A stretch of DNA of 64,000 nt from Ichthyophis bannanicus (GCA_033557465.1 CM066048.1:18948305-19012304); one strand, 5' to 3'; shown: positions 21,732-31,964, numbered from the stretch's first letter. The notes: generated from the letters alone by a model not told the origin. Made by a program: numbers and translations.

Positions 21732-22286
21732 CTAACACAGAGACGTCACTTTATCAGATAAAATCAATGTGCAGTCCATTGGGTCACCATTAAATGAACA
21801 TTCACTGAGCGTGTCAATGATCATCGGCTCCTGTATGCATTCAGAATTATCTGACTTCTCTTTATCAGAATACCTCTGCAAGTTCCCCTGTAACGTGCTG
21901 TCACAGTGTCTCTCTGTGCAACTCCCTCTAGGGCTGGAATACCAGCTACCGTATTCCTCAGTGTCTGGGAGAGAGGGAAGCCACCATTCAGGGTTTCTAT
22001 AGTCCCACTTCTTGTATGAGGTTCTCCCCCTGGAAAGCTTACTGGCTCTATCTTCAGGCTTTAATACTTCTCCCCTCCTAACACCAGGTTTCAGCCTGCG
22101 GGGTTTTCTTTGAGGCTTAGGAACTTCTAGGATATCTTCCTCAGACATGCACACATCCTCAGGGAAATACCTTTCTCTCTCTGGAGGTGTTAAATGCTCT
22201 CTCTTCAGCTCTGTGCTTGAATCCCTCGGCTGGGTGTTAAAGCCCTGCCCCCCACCTAGGATTTTCTGCACGAGGCTTCTCAGCAT
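21732..22286 (-). CDS. Unrecognised frame, 184 codons, downstream of the previous
   Basis: This frame overlaps the end of the 233-codon frame by about 50 bases in another register. It has a similar charged, Ser/Arg/Glu-rich composition ('RKPRRLKPGVRR', 'EYGSWYSSPRG') and ends at a stop near 21732. The shared style of composition suggests one longer protein of about 400 residues broken by one indel. No known domain was recognised, and it may be retroelement-derived. Confidence 0.33.
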   Translation of the reverse strand: MLRSLVQKILGGGQGFNTQPRDSSTELKREHLTPPERERYFPEDVCMSEEDILEVPKPQRKPRRLKPGVRRGEVLKPEDRASKLSRGRTSYKKWDYRNPEWWLPSLPDTEEYGSWYSSPRGSCTERHCDSTLQGNLQRYSDKEKSDNSECIQEPMIIDTLSECSFNGDPMDCTLILSDKVTSLC

Positions 22287-22938
22287 TAACCCTGTAGGTA
22301 TTTCTTTTATCTACAAACTTAAACTTCCCACCAGAATCATTCTTCAGGCTACAGCTCTCAGATACATACTGTTTGTCTTTAGGCTTCCAATCACTCCGGT
22401 TGGAACGTTGCCTCTGAGCTCCAAAGGGTTTGCAATCAGCAGAACATTCACACCTGTTCTCTGCCCTTACTAGCTGCTTCCTCCTGTAGGACTCTGGGTA
22501 GTTTCTGTGGTGAACTCTTCCTGGTTCTGACTCTGACTCACGTCCTGGGTCAAAGTCTGAAACTCCTCCTTCTTCCTCTAGGTCAGCTGCTTCAGCCAGT
22601 TCTCCTAGTTCTCTCCGTTCTGCCAGTTCTAACTCTGTATTTCCTGCATAGCTCTTATAGTGGCTATAAGCTCTTCCCCTTTCCAGGTGCAAGCTATTAG
22701 GAACTGGGGAATGTTTCTCAGCTAGGCGTGTTTTCAAACCTCGTGGCTGAGTTTGTTTTTGTCGTCCCTGACAACAGCTGCTCACATGGCCTGCCTGCCT
22801 GTCAGCTTCAGGACTAGAATTCAGTGAATCCTGTGTTTTTAAGGTAGAGAATGGAACTTCCTCATCACAGCAGGTAAGGTCTAATTTCACCTTCCTTATC
22901 ATACCTCCAGTCCAGTCCCGACCTCTGGGATGTACCAT
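22237..22938 (-). CDS. Unrecognised hydrophilic frame, 233 codons
   Basis: A stop-free minus-strand frame of 233 codons that I cannot assign. It is rich in Glu, Arg and Ser, with an acidic patch ('LGELAEAADLEEEGG'), and has no membrane segment or zinc knuckle visible; two Cys pairs lie in 'RCECSADC'. It starts just beyond the DIRS recombinase remnant (22980-23690) on the same strand. The frame probably continues, after a frameshift near 22240-22290, into the frame 22286-21732. It could be a gag-like or accessory product of a retroelement, or a captured gene piece. Confidence 0.35.
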   Translation of the reverse strand: MVHPRGRDWTGGMIRKVKLDLTCCDEEVPFSTLKTQDSLNSSPEADRQAGHVSSCCQGRQKQTQPRGLKTRLAEKHSPVPNSLHLERGRAYSHYKSYAGNTELELAERRELGELAEAADLEEEGGVSDFDPGRESESEPGRVHHRNYPESYRRKQLVRAENRCECSADCKPFGAQRQRSNRSDWKPKDKQYVSESCSLKNDSGGKFKFVDKRNTYRVNAEKPRAENPRWGAGL

Positions 22939-22979
22939 AGCAGTACTAAAGATGGGAGGGCCCTGCGAACCTGACCTGA

Positions 22980-23690
22980 ATCACTGCTGCACCGAACCTC
23001 ATGTCCCTACCTCCTGCACATCCAGGCGATACTACTTCACAAAGGTATGGAGCAATGACCATGTGGCCACACTACAAATATCTCATGACAGAACTAAACG
23101 AGCCTCCGCCCAGAATTTGGCGTCAACCCAGTTCGAATGGGCTCACAAACCTACTGGTACCAACCTACGTCACACCAGATAAGCTGATACAATAGCCTCT
23201 TTAATCCACATAGAGAAGGAGGCCTTAGAATCTGCCCCCCCCCCCCCTCTTATACGGTCCTCCAAACAAGATGAACAAGTGATCTGACTTCCGAAACAGA
23301 GCTGTACTCTTCAAATAATGCCATAACACCCGCCACAAGTCCAGAAGGTGTAACTGTGGATATGAAGCCTCCTCGGACACCCCAGAGAGCAATGGCAGGC
23401 TAACCAGCAGGTTTAAATGAAAAACCGAGAGTACTTTAAGTAAAAACAATGGAACCGGACACAGTACCACCTTCTCCTTTGAGATGGAGAGAAAAGGCTC
23501 CTGACACAACAGCGCTTAGAGCTCCGAGATTCTCCTAGCAGAGCAGATGGCAACCAGAATACTGTCTTAAGTATCAGAAACTTCAGAGAGTGCAGGACCC
23601 CAGAGGCTCAAAGGGCTCTCCTGCCATCACGGATAACACCAAATTGAGGTCACAAAGAGGAACCACCAACCGCAGCAGTGGACAGACCTG
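22980..23690 (-). pseudogene. DIRS-like tyrosine recombinase, decayed
   Basis: The minus strand in shifting frames reads like the tyrosine recombinase of DIRS retrotransposons: a PFEPL-type motif near 23610, then 'CQEPFLSIS' and 'KSDHLFILFGGPYKRG' (23509-23225), and near 22990-23130 a C-terminal block with 'HTFVKYYRLDVQE', in which the Tyr region would lie. DIRS elements use this recombinase instead of an integrase. Frameshifts and stops make it inactive. It lies downstream of an RT remnant on the same strand, as expected for DIRS. Confidence 0.7.
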
Positions 23691-24250
23691 CTTCACCCTT
23701 CGTAGAAAATGACCGAAGTGTCTCTCATATGGAAACGGGGCACTCGCAGACACCAGTTCACTTGCTTGAGGTCAAGAATGGGCCGGAAAGAGCCTTCCTT
23801 TTTGGGCACCACAAAATAAATGGAGTATCGACAGCTTCCGCACTGGTCCTGGAGTATGCACACCATGGCCCCTAACTCTATAAGCCGCCCGAGAGTGTCC
23901 TGTACCACCTTGGCCTTGCCCCGAGCCATGCATAGAGACCATACAAAGGAGGGAGCGAGGGATCTGATGAACTCTAGCGCATAGCACTCCCTTATCACCT
24001 TGGGACCCAGGCAGGGTAGAAGTCGCGCAGCCGACCTTCCACAGACTCCACCTCCGCCTGGGATTTTTTCCCCTCAAGTTCATCCTACTCATGCACAGGA
24101 CATGCTGCATGAAACAGCAGGGAAAATACATCCCTTCCCCTGCGCTGGAATGAGGATAAAAGAGAGCAGCCATGGAGATCATGTTAGAGTCCATGCCGGG
24201 TGTTGAGCCAGCCTCTAGCAAGTGTTGCCTCGACGATGACCCATGCAAGG
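23691..24250 (-). pseudogene. DIRS-like reverse transcriptase N-terminal part, decayed
   Basis: A minus-strand frame (23998-23693) contains 'YSIYFVVPKKEGSFRPILDL', the typical start of the RT domain in DIRS elements, preceded by 'VIRECYALEF'-type wording in the overlapping frame (24248-23772). The catalytic part of the RT, RNase H and methylase are missing: the sequence passes within about 50 bases from the RT start to recombinase wording, so an internal deletion has occurred. No protein could be active. Confidence 0.7.
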
Positions 24251-24339
24251 AGACGGGCTCCCTTCACTCTGATGATCCGTGGGATTTAGACATGGAAGTG
24301 AAACGTGGCACTAAGCCGGAAGAGCTAATTCTCCAGGGA

Positions 24340-25025
24340 ATCACGCGGCAAAACATTAAAAAGATCCAATTAACTCAAAATATTGCGGCAAGAATTATAA
24401 TGAATGTAAGTTCAAAAGAACACATTACACCAATACTTGCTAAACTCCACTGGCTACCAATTCACAACAGAATACAATACAAAATACTAGTTACCACCTT
24501 CAAATTGATAAATAAACTTGCACCATCCGCACTTAATAACCTAATCAACATGGAACCAAATAAGCGTACTCAAAGAAGTAGAAACACAAACACAATATCA
24601 TTACCTAAAGACTATAAAAAAGCTAGAAAACTAACCAATAACAGGGCCTTCTCCCACTGTGCACCGACTCTCTGGAATAACCTACCTGACAACATTCGCC
24701 TCCTGACTGAAATTAAAGAATTTAGAAAAAAACTAAAAACACACCTATTTACCTTACATTGCACACCTCTGGCTAACCAAACCAAACAAAGAGACACAGG
24801 GTAATAACCTTTACTAGACATATATCTACATGATAATATATAAATGCAAAAACTGATATTAAAACGTTGTTTTCACGTAACTCAAATTGTATAAACTAAT
24901 GTAAATATGTAAAAGGTTTGTTTACATCCTCACTATACCTCAGGATGTAAACAATGTTTGCATGCTTTAATTATACTGTTAAATGTAAAAATTTAAATCT
25001 GTTCCCTGTAAACGACTAGGATATG
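24340..25025 (+). mobile_element. L2 LINE 3' part
   Basis: The plus strand encodes the C-terminal part of L2 ORF2 (codons from about 24349 to 24804): 'IAARIIMNVSSKEHITPILA', 'KLHWLPIHNRIQYKILVTTF', then 'APTLWNNLPDNIRLL' and 'KKLKTHLFTLH'. A stop at 24802-24804 and about 200 bases of AT-rich 3' UTR follow. The frame lacks the RT catalytic region. CR1-A begins directly afterwards. Confidence 0.85.
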
Positions 25026-25027
25026 AT

Positions 25028-28026
25028 TAATCAATGCATCTTTGGTAGTAGACTGGCTAATCTACTGAAGAGGGCTTTAAACTAGATTCGTTGGGAATGG
25101 GTGAAGAAAGCCCACAGGTAAGTGAAAGCCCCCAGGTAGGTGATACATTAAATACCTTTATGGAAATGGGTAACAGGGGTAACATATGGAAAGCAGTGTG
25201 TATTAATGCCCGTAGCATGGGAAATAAGATCCCTGAAGTTGAAGCTTTGGTGGGAGTGGCTGACTTGGATTTAGTTGGCAGTTACAGAAACATGGTTCAC
25301 AGAAAACCATGACTGGGATGTAACTATACCTGGCTATACTTTATTCAGAAAGGACAGGGTAGGAAGAAGGGGAGGAGGAGTGGCACTATATGTAAAAACT
25401 ACTATTAAAGCTTTGGAATTACAGAGCTTAAAAGGGAGAGAGGGAGGCATTGTGGGTTAAACTAGAAAGAGGGAAAGAGAAATCTATTTGCATTGGTGTG
25501 ATATACAGACCTCCCTCACAAGAGGAAGAGGTGGACAGAGAGTTAATTGAAGACATACGCAGCATTGCTAGGAAAGGGGAAGTGCTACTGCTAGGAGATT
25601 TCAATATGCCAGATGTTGATTGGCACATTCCTGCTGCAGTATCATCTAGAAGTAAGGAGATCCTGGATTCTCTACAGGGAGAACTATTCAGGCAATTGGT
25701 AACAGACCCCACACGTGAAGGGGCCATACTGGACTTGGTGCTTACCAATGGTGAAAGTGTTTCTGATGTTGTAGTGGGAGATCATTTTGCATCCAGTGAT
25801 CACCAGATGGTGTGGTTCAGTATTAGGACTAGGGCTGTTAGAATCCATTCAAAGGTGAAGATCTTAGACTTTAGGAAGACTAACTTTGCGAAGATGGGCC
25901 AATACCTCAGGGAGTCGTTAGTGGGATGGGAACAGCTGGGGGATGTAGAAAAACAGTGGGCAAAACTGAAAGGGGGTATTTTAAAGGCAACCAACCTTTT
26001 TGTTAAAATGGTAAATAAAGGCAAAAGGAACAGGAGACCGCTATGGTTTTCGAAGGAAGTAGCTGAAAAAGTGAAGAAAAAGAGGGAGGCCTTCATGAAA
26101 TACAAGAGATCACAGAGAGAGGAAGACAGGCATCTGTATTTGGAAAAACTTAGAGAAGCTAGCAAAGTAGTCAAGAAGGCAAAGATTCAAAAGGAGGAGG
26201 AAATAGCCAATGCAATAAAATGGGGGGATAAGACATTTTTCAGATATATTAGTGAGAAGAGGAAGGGCAAAAGTGGTATTGTCAGACTCAAGGGTGCAGG
26301 GGGGGAATATGTAGAAGCTGATAAGGATAAAGCGGAATTGCTTAACAAATATTTTTGTTCTGTGTTCACAGATGAAGAACCAGGAGCAGGACCTCAGAAA
26401 ACACCCACAAATAAGAACAGAAGCGAGGGACATCTTGAACAATTTTCAGAAGACTGTGTTCGTGAGAAACTAGCTCAACTTAAAGTAGACAAAGCGATGG
26501 GACCGGATGGGATACACCCTAGAATACTGAGGGAACTTGGGGACGTTCTAGCAACTCCACTGACTGACCTTTTCAATGCCTCGTTGGAGTCGGGAGTGGT
26601 GCCAAAGGACTGGAGAGAGGCTCATGTGGTGCCTTTTCACAAAAGCGGAAGTAAGGATGTGGTTGAAAACTACAGGCCGGTTAGTTTAACTTCGGTGGTG
26701 AGTAAATTATTGGAAATGCTGCTGAAAGAGAAAATAGTGAGGTTTCTGGAGTCCGGCAGATTACAGGATCCGAGGCAGCATGGATTCACCAGAGGCAGGT
26801 CTTGTCAGACAAATCTGATTGATTTCTTTGACTGGGTGACCAGGGAGTTGGACCGAGGGAGAGCTCTAGATGTGGTGTATTTAGATTTCAGTAAAGCCTT
26901 TGACACTGTTCCTCACAGGCGACTTATAAACAAACTGAGCACCCTAGGGATGGACCCTAAAGTTACTGCTTGGGTTAGAAATTGGTTGGGTGGGAGGCGA
27001 CAAAGAGTACAAGTAAATGGAGCTCACTCTGAGGAGAAGGATGTTACCAGTGGTGTACCCCAGGGATCTGTCCTTGGTCCGATTCTTTTTAACATCTTTG
27101 TTAGTGATATAGCGGAAGGGCTGTCGGGTAAGGTTTGCCTCTTTGCGGATGATACCAAAATCTGCAATAGAGTAGACACCCAGGAAGGTGTAGATAACAT
27201 GAGGAGGAATCTAGCTAAGCTTGAAGAATGGTCTAGAATTTGGCAGCTGGGATTTAATGTTAAAAAATGTAAGGTCATGCATTTGGGCTGCAGCAATCCA
27301 AGGGAGCAATACAGTATAGGAGGTGAAGTACTTTTGTCCACTAAAGAAGAGCGGGACCTAGGCGTGGTTGTGTCTGATGATCGTAAAGTAGCTAAACAGG
27401 TAGAAAAGGCGACGGCAAAAGCTAGAAGGATGCTTGGGTGCATACGGAGAGGAATGGCTAGCAGAAAAAAGGAGGTGATAATGCCTCTGTATAAGTCTTT
27501 GGTGCGACCTCATTTGGAGTATGGTGTGCAATTCTGGAGACCGCACCTTCAAAAGGATGTGAACAGGATGGAGTCGGTGCAGAGGGTTGCTACTAAAATG
27601 ATTAATGGGCTTCATTATAAAGCATATGAGGACAGACTTAAGGATCTTAATATGTACACCTTAGAGGAAAGGCGGGATAGAGGTGATATGATTGAGATGT
27701 TTAAATACCTCCGTGGCATAAATGTTCAGGGAGAGAGCCTCTTTCAATTGAAAGCAAGTTCTGCTACGAGGGGACATGGGATGAGGGTGAAGGGAGATAG
27801 ATTCAGGAGTGATATGCGGAAATATTTCTTTACGGAAAGAGTAGTGGATCCGTGGAATAGTCTCCCAGTGGAGGTGGTAGAGATGAGGACAGTAACAGAA
27901 TTCAAAAAAGCATGGGACCAACACAGAGGATCTCTAAAGGTAAAAAGTGGACTGTTGTAGTTATGGAAGGACAGACTAGATGGGCCTTGTGGTCTTTTTC
28001 TGTCATCATGTTTCTATGTTTCTATG
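25028..28026 (+). mobile_element. CR1-A LINE, nearly complete ORF2
   Basis: It begins inside the end of ORF1 (codons LANLLKRALN then stop, about 25044-25083), continues through ORF2 and ends in the 3' tail with 'tttctatgtttctatg' (about 28010-28026). It is 5'-truncated: most of ORF1 is missing. Short 3' copies of the same subfamily are at 3655-4003, 30375-30484 and 36138-36682, and an interrupted copy is at 44613-49130. CR1 integrates by target-primed reverse transcription and usually shows no or very short target duplication. Confidence 0.9.
25450..27960 (+). CDS. CR1-A ORF2: endonuclease C-part, reverse transcriptase
   Basis: An 836-codon frame. Residues 1-120 hold the rest of the AP-type endonuclease ('LLLGDFNMPDVDW', 'ASSDHQMVWF', whose D-H pair is catalytic in this family). 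The reverse transcriptase follows (about residues 340-620) with 'MGPDGIHPRIL', 'YLDFSKAFDTVPH', '[13 protein letters not shown]' and 'CLFADDTK' (FADD near residue 565), then the CR1 C-terminal domain. The first endonuclease part lies upstream in two other frames (25091-25312, 25275-25460), so two indels near 25275 and 25445 separate it. From there to the stop TAG (27958-27960) the frame is intact. One of the best-preserved retroelement frames in the window. Confidence 0.92.
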   Translation: MWVKLERGKEKSICIGVIYRPPSQEEEVDRELIEDIRSIARKGEVLLLGDFNMPDVDWHIPAAVSSRSKEILDSLQGELFRQLVTDPTREGAILDLVLTNGESVSDVVVGDHFASSDHQMVWFSIRTRAVRIHSKVKILDFRKTNFAKMGQYLRESLVGWEQLGDVEKQWAKLKGGILKATNLFVKMVNKGKRNRRPLWFSKEVAEKVKKKREAFMKYKRSQREEDRHLYLEKLREASKVVKKAKIQKEEEIANAIKWGDKTFFRYISEKRKGKSGIVRLKGAGGEYVEADKDKAELLNKYFCSVFTDEEPGAGPQKTPTNKNRSEGHLEQFSEDCVREKLAQLKVDKAMGPDGIHPRILRELGDVLATPLTDLFNASLESGVVPKDWREAHVVPFHKSGSKDVVENYRPVSLTSVVSKLLEMLLKEKIVRFLESGRLQDPRQHGFTRGRSCQTNLIDFFDWVTRELDRGRALDVVYLDFSKAFDTVPHRRLINKLSTLGMDPKVTAWVRNWLGGRRQRVQVNGAHSEEKDVTSGVPQGSVLGPILFNIFVSDIAEGLSGKVCLFADDTKICNRVDTQEGVDNMRRNLAKLEEWSRIWQLGFNVKKCKVMHLGCSNPREQYSIGGEVLLSTKEERDLGVVVSDDRKVAKQVEKATAKARRMLGCIRRGMASRKKEVIMPLYKSLVRPHLEYGVQFWRPHLQKDVNRMESVQRVATKMINGLHYKAYEDRLKDLNMYTLEERRDRGDMIEMFKYLRGINVQGESLFQLKASSATRGHGMRVKGDRFRSDMRKYFFTERVVDPWNSLPVEVVEMRTVTEFKKAWDQHRGSLKVKSGLL

Positions 28027-28130
28027 TACCTTGAATTTTTTCTGTTAATTGTAAACCGCACTTGATACTTGGGAAAGAGCGGTATATAAATGTGTGCTAA
28101 ATAAATAAATAAATAAAATAAGATCCCGCA
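28027..28130 (+). mobile_element. L2-type 3' tail
   Basis: 'ctgttaattgtaaaccgcac', 'agcggtatataaa' and a terminal (AAATAAAT)n match L2 3' ends elsewhere (34480-34575, 29640-29705). It lies right behind the CR1-A tail. The stretch before CR1-A (24985-25010) already contains the same 'tgtaaac' part, so this is better read as a separate L2 end than as the other half of the 24.3 kb L2. Confidence 0.65.
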
Positions 28131-28674
28131 GGAAGAGGAATCCCGCATTGTCCACGTCTGCTGCAGGGAGGATTTGGCGACACTCATCACTCAGTCACTG
28201 AAAACGCTTAATATGCCGGCAAAAGGGCAGTAGGAAGAGGACACGCTGGGAGACCCCCTTTTTCAAGCTGTCCGAAAATCACAGAAGGCTTTTCCCTTAC
28301 ATCATGTGATTAGACAGATGATCCATGATAAGTGAGACCTCCCGGAGACCGGTCTTAAAGGAACTAGGACCATGGCCCGTCTTTACTCATTGCCAGAGCA
28401 GAAGCTTCTGTGTTCCCCTAAGGTGGAGGCCGCAGCTGTGACCAAGAAGACCACCATCCCTGTTGAGGGCAGTACTGCACTTATGTTTATGTTTATTTAG
28501 AATTTGATATACCGCTCAGGCCAGAGGGATGTTCAGGATAGAAAGTTGGATACCTTGTTGTAGCAGGCATCCGTTTGTGGCACATTCGTGGCCAGAGCTT
28601 CTCTACAGTGGACACACGGGATTCTGGATCCGGCAGAGTCCCCGGAGCCTTCGACAGCAGCAGCAAAACTGGAA
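28131..28674. other. Unassigned DNA ahead of the Penelope-like fragment
   Basis: No recognised gene. Bases 28484-28530 ('tttatgtttatttagaatttgatataccgctc') are the complement of an L2-type 3' tail, so a minimal minus-strand L2 end is present. The remainder has no motif I can assign. Confidence 0.4.
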
Positions 28675-29319
28675 TCTACCATCTATTACATGTGTTTTAC
28701 AGCATTCTAGTCTAATGTTGCGGAGACAATGGAGTTTAATTAAAATGCATCCTAAGCTTCAGGGATATTCATTACGAATGGCATATAGCCATGGCCGAAA
28801 TTTGAGAGACTGGCTTTGTCCAGCAGTACCACGGCAAGATAATGTAGCAGTTCAGTGATAGGTCATGCAGCATGTAATCACTGTTCCTTATGTATAATTA
28901 TGAGTAATACAATTTGTGTAGAATATCAGAGTAAAGTTCGTCGACCGATTTATAATACAACTTGCAATACTTCGCACGTTATCTATGGATTGTGGTGTCC
29001 TTGTTCAAAATTGTATATTGGCAAAACCACAAGGCCTTTGAAGACACGGCTTACTGAACATAAATATAGTCTGAATAAGACTTGTATTGATACACCTTTG
29101 ATACAGCATTGTGTGGAACTGAATCATTGTTTTAAGGATCTGCGGTGTACAGTATTGGAACACGTTCCACTGAATATCCGAAGGGGTGATAGAAACAGAC
29201 TATTATTACAAAAAGAACAAAGGTGGATCTATATTTTGAATACGTTATACCCTAGTGGTTTGAACGATAAAATAGAATGGACTTTGTTTTTTTTAATGCT
29301 CTCTGTAACATCCTGCTAA
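28675..29319 (+). pseudogene. Penelope-like element: linker and GIY-YIG endonuclease
   Basis: Two frames joined by a frameshift near 28855. The first (about 28675-28855) has the linker pattern before the endonuclease ('SLRMAYSHGRNLRDWLC'). The second (28855-29319) has a Cys motif 'CNHCSLC' and then a GIY-YIG nuclease: 'VIYGLWCPCSKLYIGKTTRP', the conserved Arg in 'LKTRLTEHKYSL' and a Glu in 'TVLEHVPL'. GIY-YIG fused behind RT is the hallmark of Penelope-like retroelements. The RT part is absent, so the element is 5'-truncated. Confidence 0.85.
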
Positions 29320-29805
29320 CGAAAATGGTGTTGGATACATATTTTATCAAATGTATTATATCTTTAGTGGTTATTTTCGATTGATTCCACTGCTCTGCTG
29401 GTTGTGGCTATGGAGTTTCAATTCATTGAGAGTGTAGTGTATAGATGAATATAGAGTACTTTTTGTACGTGCTGACGTGGTGATAGTTTCCCCAGTTGTT
29501 ATGGTCGTTGTGTTATAATGTAAACCGCGCTGATGCCAAATAGCGCGGTATATAAGAATTTGTAATAATAAAACCCAAGTTTTTCTGCCCTGTTTTATGT
29601 AAGTCCAGTATGGTTTCTCCTTACTCATGGACAAAGTTTCCGTTATCTGTGAACCGAGCTGATTTGAAGAGCACGGTATAGAAAAGACTTTAAATAAATA
29701 AATAAAATAATAACACACAAGCAAGACCGTATTTAACTAGCTGCAAGCAAAAGACATATACAGATCTCCTACTGGTATACCGATCAGGCCGGAACTTCTC
29801 ACTCC
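29320..29805 (+). repeat. Penelope 3' flank and two L2-type tails
   Basis: After the GIY-YIG frame come AT-rich bases, then 'gtaaaccgcgctgatgcc' with 'gcgcggtatataagaatttg' (29518-29565) and, separately, 'gtgaaccgagctgatttg' with 'gcacggtatagaaaagac' and (AAATAAAT)n (29648-29705). Both resemble L2 3' ends. No gene is visible. Confidence 0.55.
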
Positions 29806-30060
29806 TCATTTACTAAGGGAATGATATAACCAATCCGAGGATTTACTCCATATTTGTACAAAGCGGTCTGTTTTTGAATGTTTTAGGGCTGTAAGCTTAC
29901 ACATCAAGAAAATATGCCCTAGTTTCCCTTCCACCTCTCCAGTCACCTGAGGCTCTACTTGTTTCCATGCCCTGGCTATAGTTAGTTGGGTTGCCAGGCA
30001 ATCCATTTGCACAAATGCTGCTTCTTCCTTAGAGACCTCCAATGCTCCCACCCCCTAGAG
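29806..30060 (-). pseudogene. L1/Tx1-like ORF2 C-terminal fragment
   Basis: A minus-strand frame (30051-29806) has the Trp-rich style of L1/Tx1 ORF2 C-termini: 'TIARAWKQVEPQVTGEV' and then 'RFVQIWSKSSDW'. It is a short remnant. A longer L1/Tx1-like element on the same strand is at 38.2-42.3 kb. It abuts the L2 that starts at 30084. Confidence 0.6.
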
Positions 30061-30290
30061 GGCCACTGTGGGGCACGCTCTGATTACTACTACTACTACT
30101 ACTACTGAGCATTTGTATAGCACTACAAGTCGCACGGAGTGCTGCACAGACATGTAAGAGACAGTCCCTGCTCATCAGAGCTTACAATCTAGTCAAGACA
30201 GACAACACAGGAGGTGTAGACAGGGATAAAAGAAGAGGGGGGAAAAAAAAGGAGATCAGGTAAGTCAAGATCCAAAAGAAGCAGCGGTAT

Positions 30291-31450
30291 CCTAGGTCCC
30301 TTTTTAATAATGGTTTATGGACCTTTCCTCCAGGAACTTGTCCAAACCTTTTTTAAACCCAGCTACACTAACAGAGAGACAAACACAGAGGATCTCTAAA
30401 GGTAAAAAGGGGACTGTTGTAGTTATGGAAGGACAGACTAGATAGGCCATGTGGTCTTTTTCTGTTATCATATTTCTATGTTTCTAACAGCCTTTACTAC
30501 ATCCTCCAGTTAACAAATTCCAGAGTTTGATTACACGTTGAGAGAAAAATATTTTCTCTTATTTGTCTTAAATAGTTTACCCTGTAGCTTCATTGCATGT
30601 CCTCTAGTCTTTCTATATTCTGATAATGTAAACAATCAATCTACGTTTACCTGTTTCACTCCATTCATTAATTTATAGACCTCTATCATATCTCCCCTCA
30701 GCTGTCTCTTTTCCAGGTTGAAGAGCCCTAACCTTTGTAGCCTCTCCTCATAGGAATAGCCTTCCATCCCCTTTACCATCTTGGTGGCTCTTCTCTATAC
30801 CTTTTCTAATAACGCTATATCCTTTTTAAGATACGGCGACCAGAATTGCACACAATATTCAAAGTGCGGTTGCACCATGGAACAATAGAGAGGCATTATA
30901 ATATCTTTTGTTTTATTTTCCATTCCTTTCCTTATGATACCTAGCATTCTATTTGCTCTCTTGGCTGCTGCTGCACACTGGGCGGAGGGTTTTAACATGT
31001 TATCCACAATGACGCCTAAATCTTTTTCCTGGGTGGTGGTTTCCAATGTGGAACCTTGCATTGTGTAACCATAGTTTGAGTTGTTCTTCCCTAGGTGCAT
31101 AACTTTGCACTTGTCCACATTAAATTTCATCTGCCATTTGGATGCCCAGTCTTCCAATGTATCAAGATCCTTTTGCAAATTTCCACAATTCTCTTGGGTT
31201 TTAACAACTTTAAATAGTTTTGTGTCATCTGCAAATTTGATAACCTCACTCGTTATTCCCTTTTCCAGGTCATTTATGAATATGTCAAAAAGCAGCGGAC
31301 CCTGGGGTACTCCACTATTCACCTTTTTCCATTGGGAAAATTGGTCATTTAGCCCTACCCTCTGCTTTCTATCTTTTAACCAGTTCCTGATCCACAATAG
31401 TACACTGCCTCCTATCCCATGACTTTTTAGTTTTGCCAAAAGTCTCTGAT
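30291..31450 (-). mobile_element. CR1-B inserted in L2 copy 2
   Basis: A minus-strand CR1-B with RT C-terminal region (frame 31481-30795): 'IRNWLKDRKQRVGL', 'IKFADDTKLFK' (FADD) and 'KWQMKFNVDKCKVMHLG'. The last ~170 bases of the usual CR1-B 3' end (the 'acataagatatgcc' part) are missing at the left junction, where L2 sequence meets 'tatcctaggtcccttt'. So either the 3' end was lost after insertion or a deletion took the junction. Confidence 0.85.
30375..30484 (+). mobile_element. CR1-A 3' end nested inside CR1-B
   Basis: 110 bases of the CR1-A tail ('caaacacagaggatctctaa' to 'tatgtttc') interrupt the CR1-B at a point where other copies read 'ctacactaacagcctttac'. The bases TAACAG flank the insertion on both sides (30369-30374, 30485-30490), giving a 6-bp target duplication. 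This makes three levels: L2, CR1-B, CR1-A. Confidence 0.92.
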
Positions 31451-31964
31451 GAGGTAATGAGAAGCCGCAGAGTGAATGCATTTATAGGTCAGCAGGAGAA
31501 GTTTGAATTGGATGCAGAAATGGATAGGGAGCCAATGAAGTGACTTGAGAAGAGGAGTGATATGGGCATGACGAGGCTGGCAGAAGATGAGCTGTGCAGC
31601 AGAGTGTTGAACAGATTGAAGGGGAGAGAGATTATTCAAATGGAGACCAGCAAGGAGTAGGTTAGAGTAGTCAAGACGGGAGGTGATTAAGGAGTGGATT
31701 TTGCTGATGTTATAGAGAAAGAAACGGCAGGTCTTAGCTATCAGATGGATGGATGTGGAGAAAGAGAGAGAGGAGTAAAAAACAACCCACCTAGATTGCG
31801 GGCCGAGGAAACAGGAAGGAGTACATAGTTATCCACAGAGACTGAGAAAGGAGGAAGAGGAGGGGAGGTTTTAGGGGGAAAGATAAGAAGTTCAGTCTTG
31901 GCCATGTTCAATTTCAAGCGGCGGTGAGACATCCAGGCAGCAATGTCAGAAAGGCAGGCAGAGA

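Noticed and set aside
25428..27924. Several minus-strand frames
   Set aside because: Antisense shadows of CR1-A ORF2.
24985..28130. A single L2 interrupted by CR1-A
   Set aside because: The 'tgtaaac' part of the L2 3' end occurs on both sides of CR1-A, so simple interruption would need that part twice; two separate L2 ends are more likely.
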